A stretch of DNA of 64,000 nt from R-RK-3 sp031399085 (GTDB taxonomy: Bacteria; Pseudomonadota; Alphaproteobacteria; Rhizobiales; Rhodomicrobiaceae), in assembly GCA_031399085.1 (NCBI GenBank), contig JANNOQ010000071.1, forward strand, positions 1 to 64,000. The letters run 5' to 3'. Numbering within the stretch: position 1 is the first letter of the stretch; the number at the start of each line of letters is the position of its first letter. This document shows positions 63,744 to 64,000 of this stretch, one piece after another. The position numbers and the translations under genes were made by a program. The notes under the pieces are model-generated. The model saw only the letters and a list, made by a program, of their open reading frames with translations, searched no databases and was not told the origin of the DNA.

Positions 63744-64000
63744 CTAGGAATTGCTGAACGCGAAGGATCGTTTGGCGTCGAACCCCGGCAAGGGCGGGGC
63801 GCCGGCGTCGAATGCGATAGTCTCTTGTATTGTCGAATCAATTTTGGAGAACAATCGGGCTTTGGGCGCGGTTTCATCGCCCATGATCGCAACGAGCCGC
63901 CCGCCGGAGGTGAGCTGAGTGAACAGCCGTTCAGGCGGCTGGCGTAAAAACCCGTTCATGAAAATCACATCGAAAGGCGCCTGTTCCGGCACGCCCTGGT
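63744..64000 (-). CDS. Protein-L-isoaspartate O-methyltransferase family protein (5' end cut)
   Basis: The visible 85 C-terminal residues show PEQAPFDVIFMNGFLRQPPE, LFTQLTSGGRLVAIMGD and a FDAGAPPLPGFDAKRSFAF end, the C-terminal pattern of the alphaproteobacterial PIMT relative encoded upstream of tolC. It has the class I methyltransferase fold, and whether it acts on isoaspartyl residues is not known. The SAM motif lies outside the window. The 178-nt gap to tolC and the same direction suggest an operon. Confidence 0.8.
   Translation of the reverse strand, partial: QGVPEQAPFDVIFMNGFLRQPPERLFTQLTSGGRLVAIMGDETAPKARLFSKIDSTIQETIAFDAGAPPLPGFDAKRSFAFSNS

Overview
The window reads as a chromosomal segment of an alphaproteobacterium, most likely of the order Hyphomicrobiales (Rhizobiales); a Beijerinckiaceae/Methylocystaceae-like origin is only a guess. 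The case rests on a PopZ polar organiser, a DUF2794 protein, the SOS cassette imuA-imuB-dnaE2 behind a GAAC-N7-GAAC LexA box, the order hemC-hemD-mitofilin-HemY next to tsaD and gpsA, high GC, and the 'tagagcgggatga' type of intergenic palindrome. Nearly all of the window is core metabolism and housekeeping. No phage, transposase, CRISPR array or secretion system was seen.

Layout. 1-3.2 kb: 3' part of a sodium/solute symporter, three small membrane-protein genes, a dead MFS-transporter tail and a small secreted protein. 3.4-12.8 kb: UvrD helicase, a DUF3754/TMEM143 protein, PrmA, an aminopeptidase P and a class A penicillin-binding protein. 13-18.7 kb: a minus-strand branched-chain-amino-acid-type ABC operon (livK-cyclase-livHMGF) with a secreted cyclase/hydrolase-family enzyme inside it. 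18.9-26.2 kb: NDUFAF5-like methyltransferase, ComF, malic enzyme with phosphotransacetylase domain, and a GbsR/MarR regulator coupled to a cyanide-insensitive-type quinol oxidase (cydAB). 26.3-32 kb: TetR, RND pump (MFP + inner-membrane protein) and a second TetR. 32.4-34.9 kb: a TPP riboswitch in front of a GNAT acetyltransferase gene that overlaps thiC. 35-42.6 kb: small secreted protein, Uma2 nuclease-fold protein, frameshifted osmC and the SOS mutasome. 42.7-44.1 kb: DUF2794, an independently transcribed structured RNA, an ACT-like protein and a double palindrome repeat. 44.1-51.9 kb: mddA-like methyltransferase, gpsA, tsaD, hemC, hemD, mitofilin-like and HemY-like genes. 52.0 kb: tRNA-Thr(CGT), then a patch of apparently lower GC with small enzymes (dimeric barrel, cupin, GST). 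54.4-64 kb: Sel1-like protein, ilvD, valS, popZ, tolC and the end of a PIMT-family methyltransferase.

The main unusual observation is that dnaE2 carries two different palindromic repeat sequences that sit in frame and are translated, one in the PHP region and one in the C-terminal part, similar in principle to Rickettsia palindromic elements. Other points of interest: a TPP riboswitch controlling a GNAT-thiC pair; a roughly 150-nt RNA with its own promoter and terminator and two competing stems; a diverged copy of the thiC 3' end 0.8 kb downstream of thiC; a hairpin enclosing the uvrD start codon; and a cyclase-family enzyme embedded in an amino-acid-type ABC operon. All assignments come from reading the sequence by eye; no database search was run.
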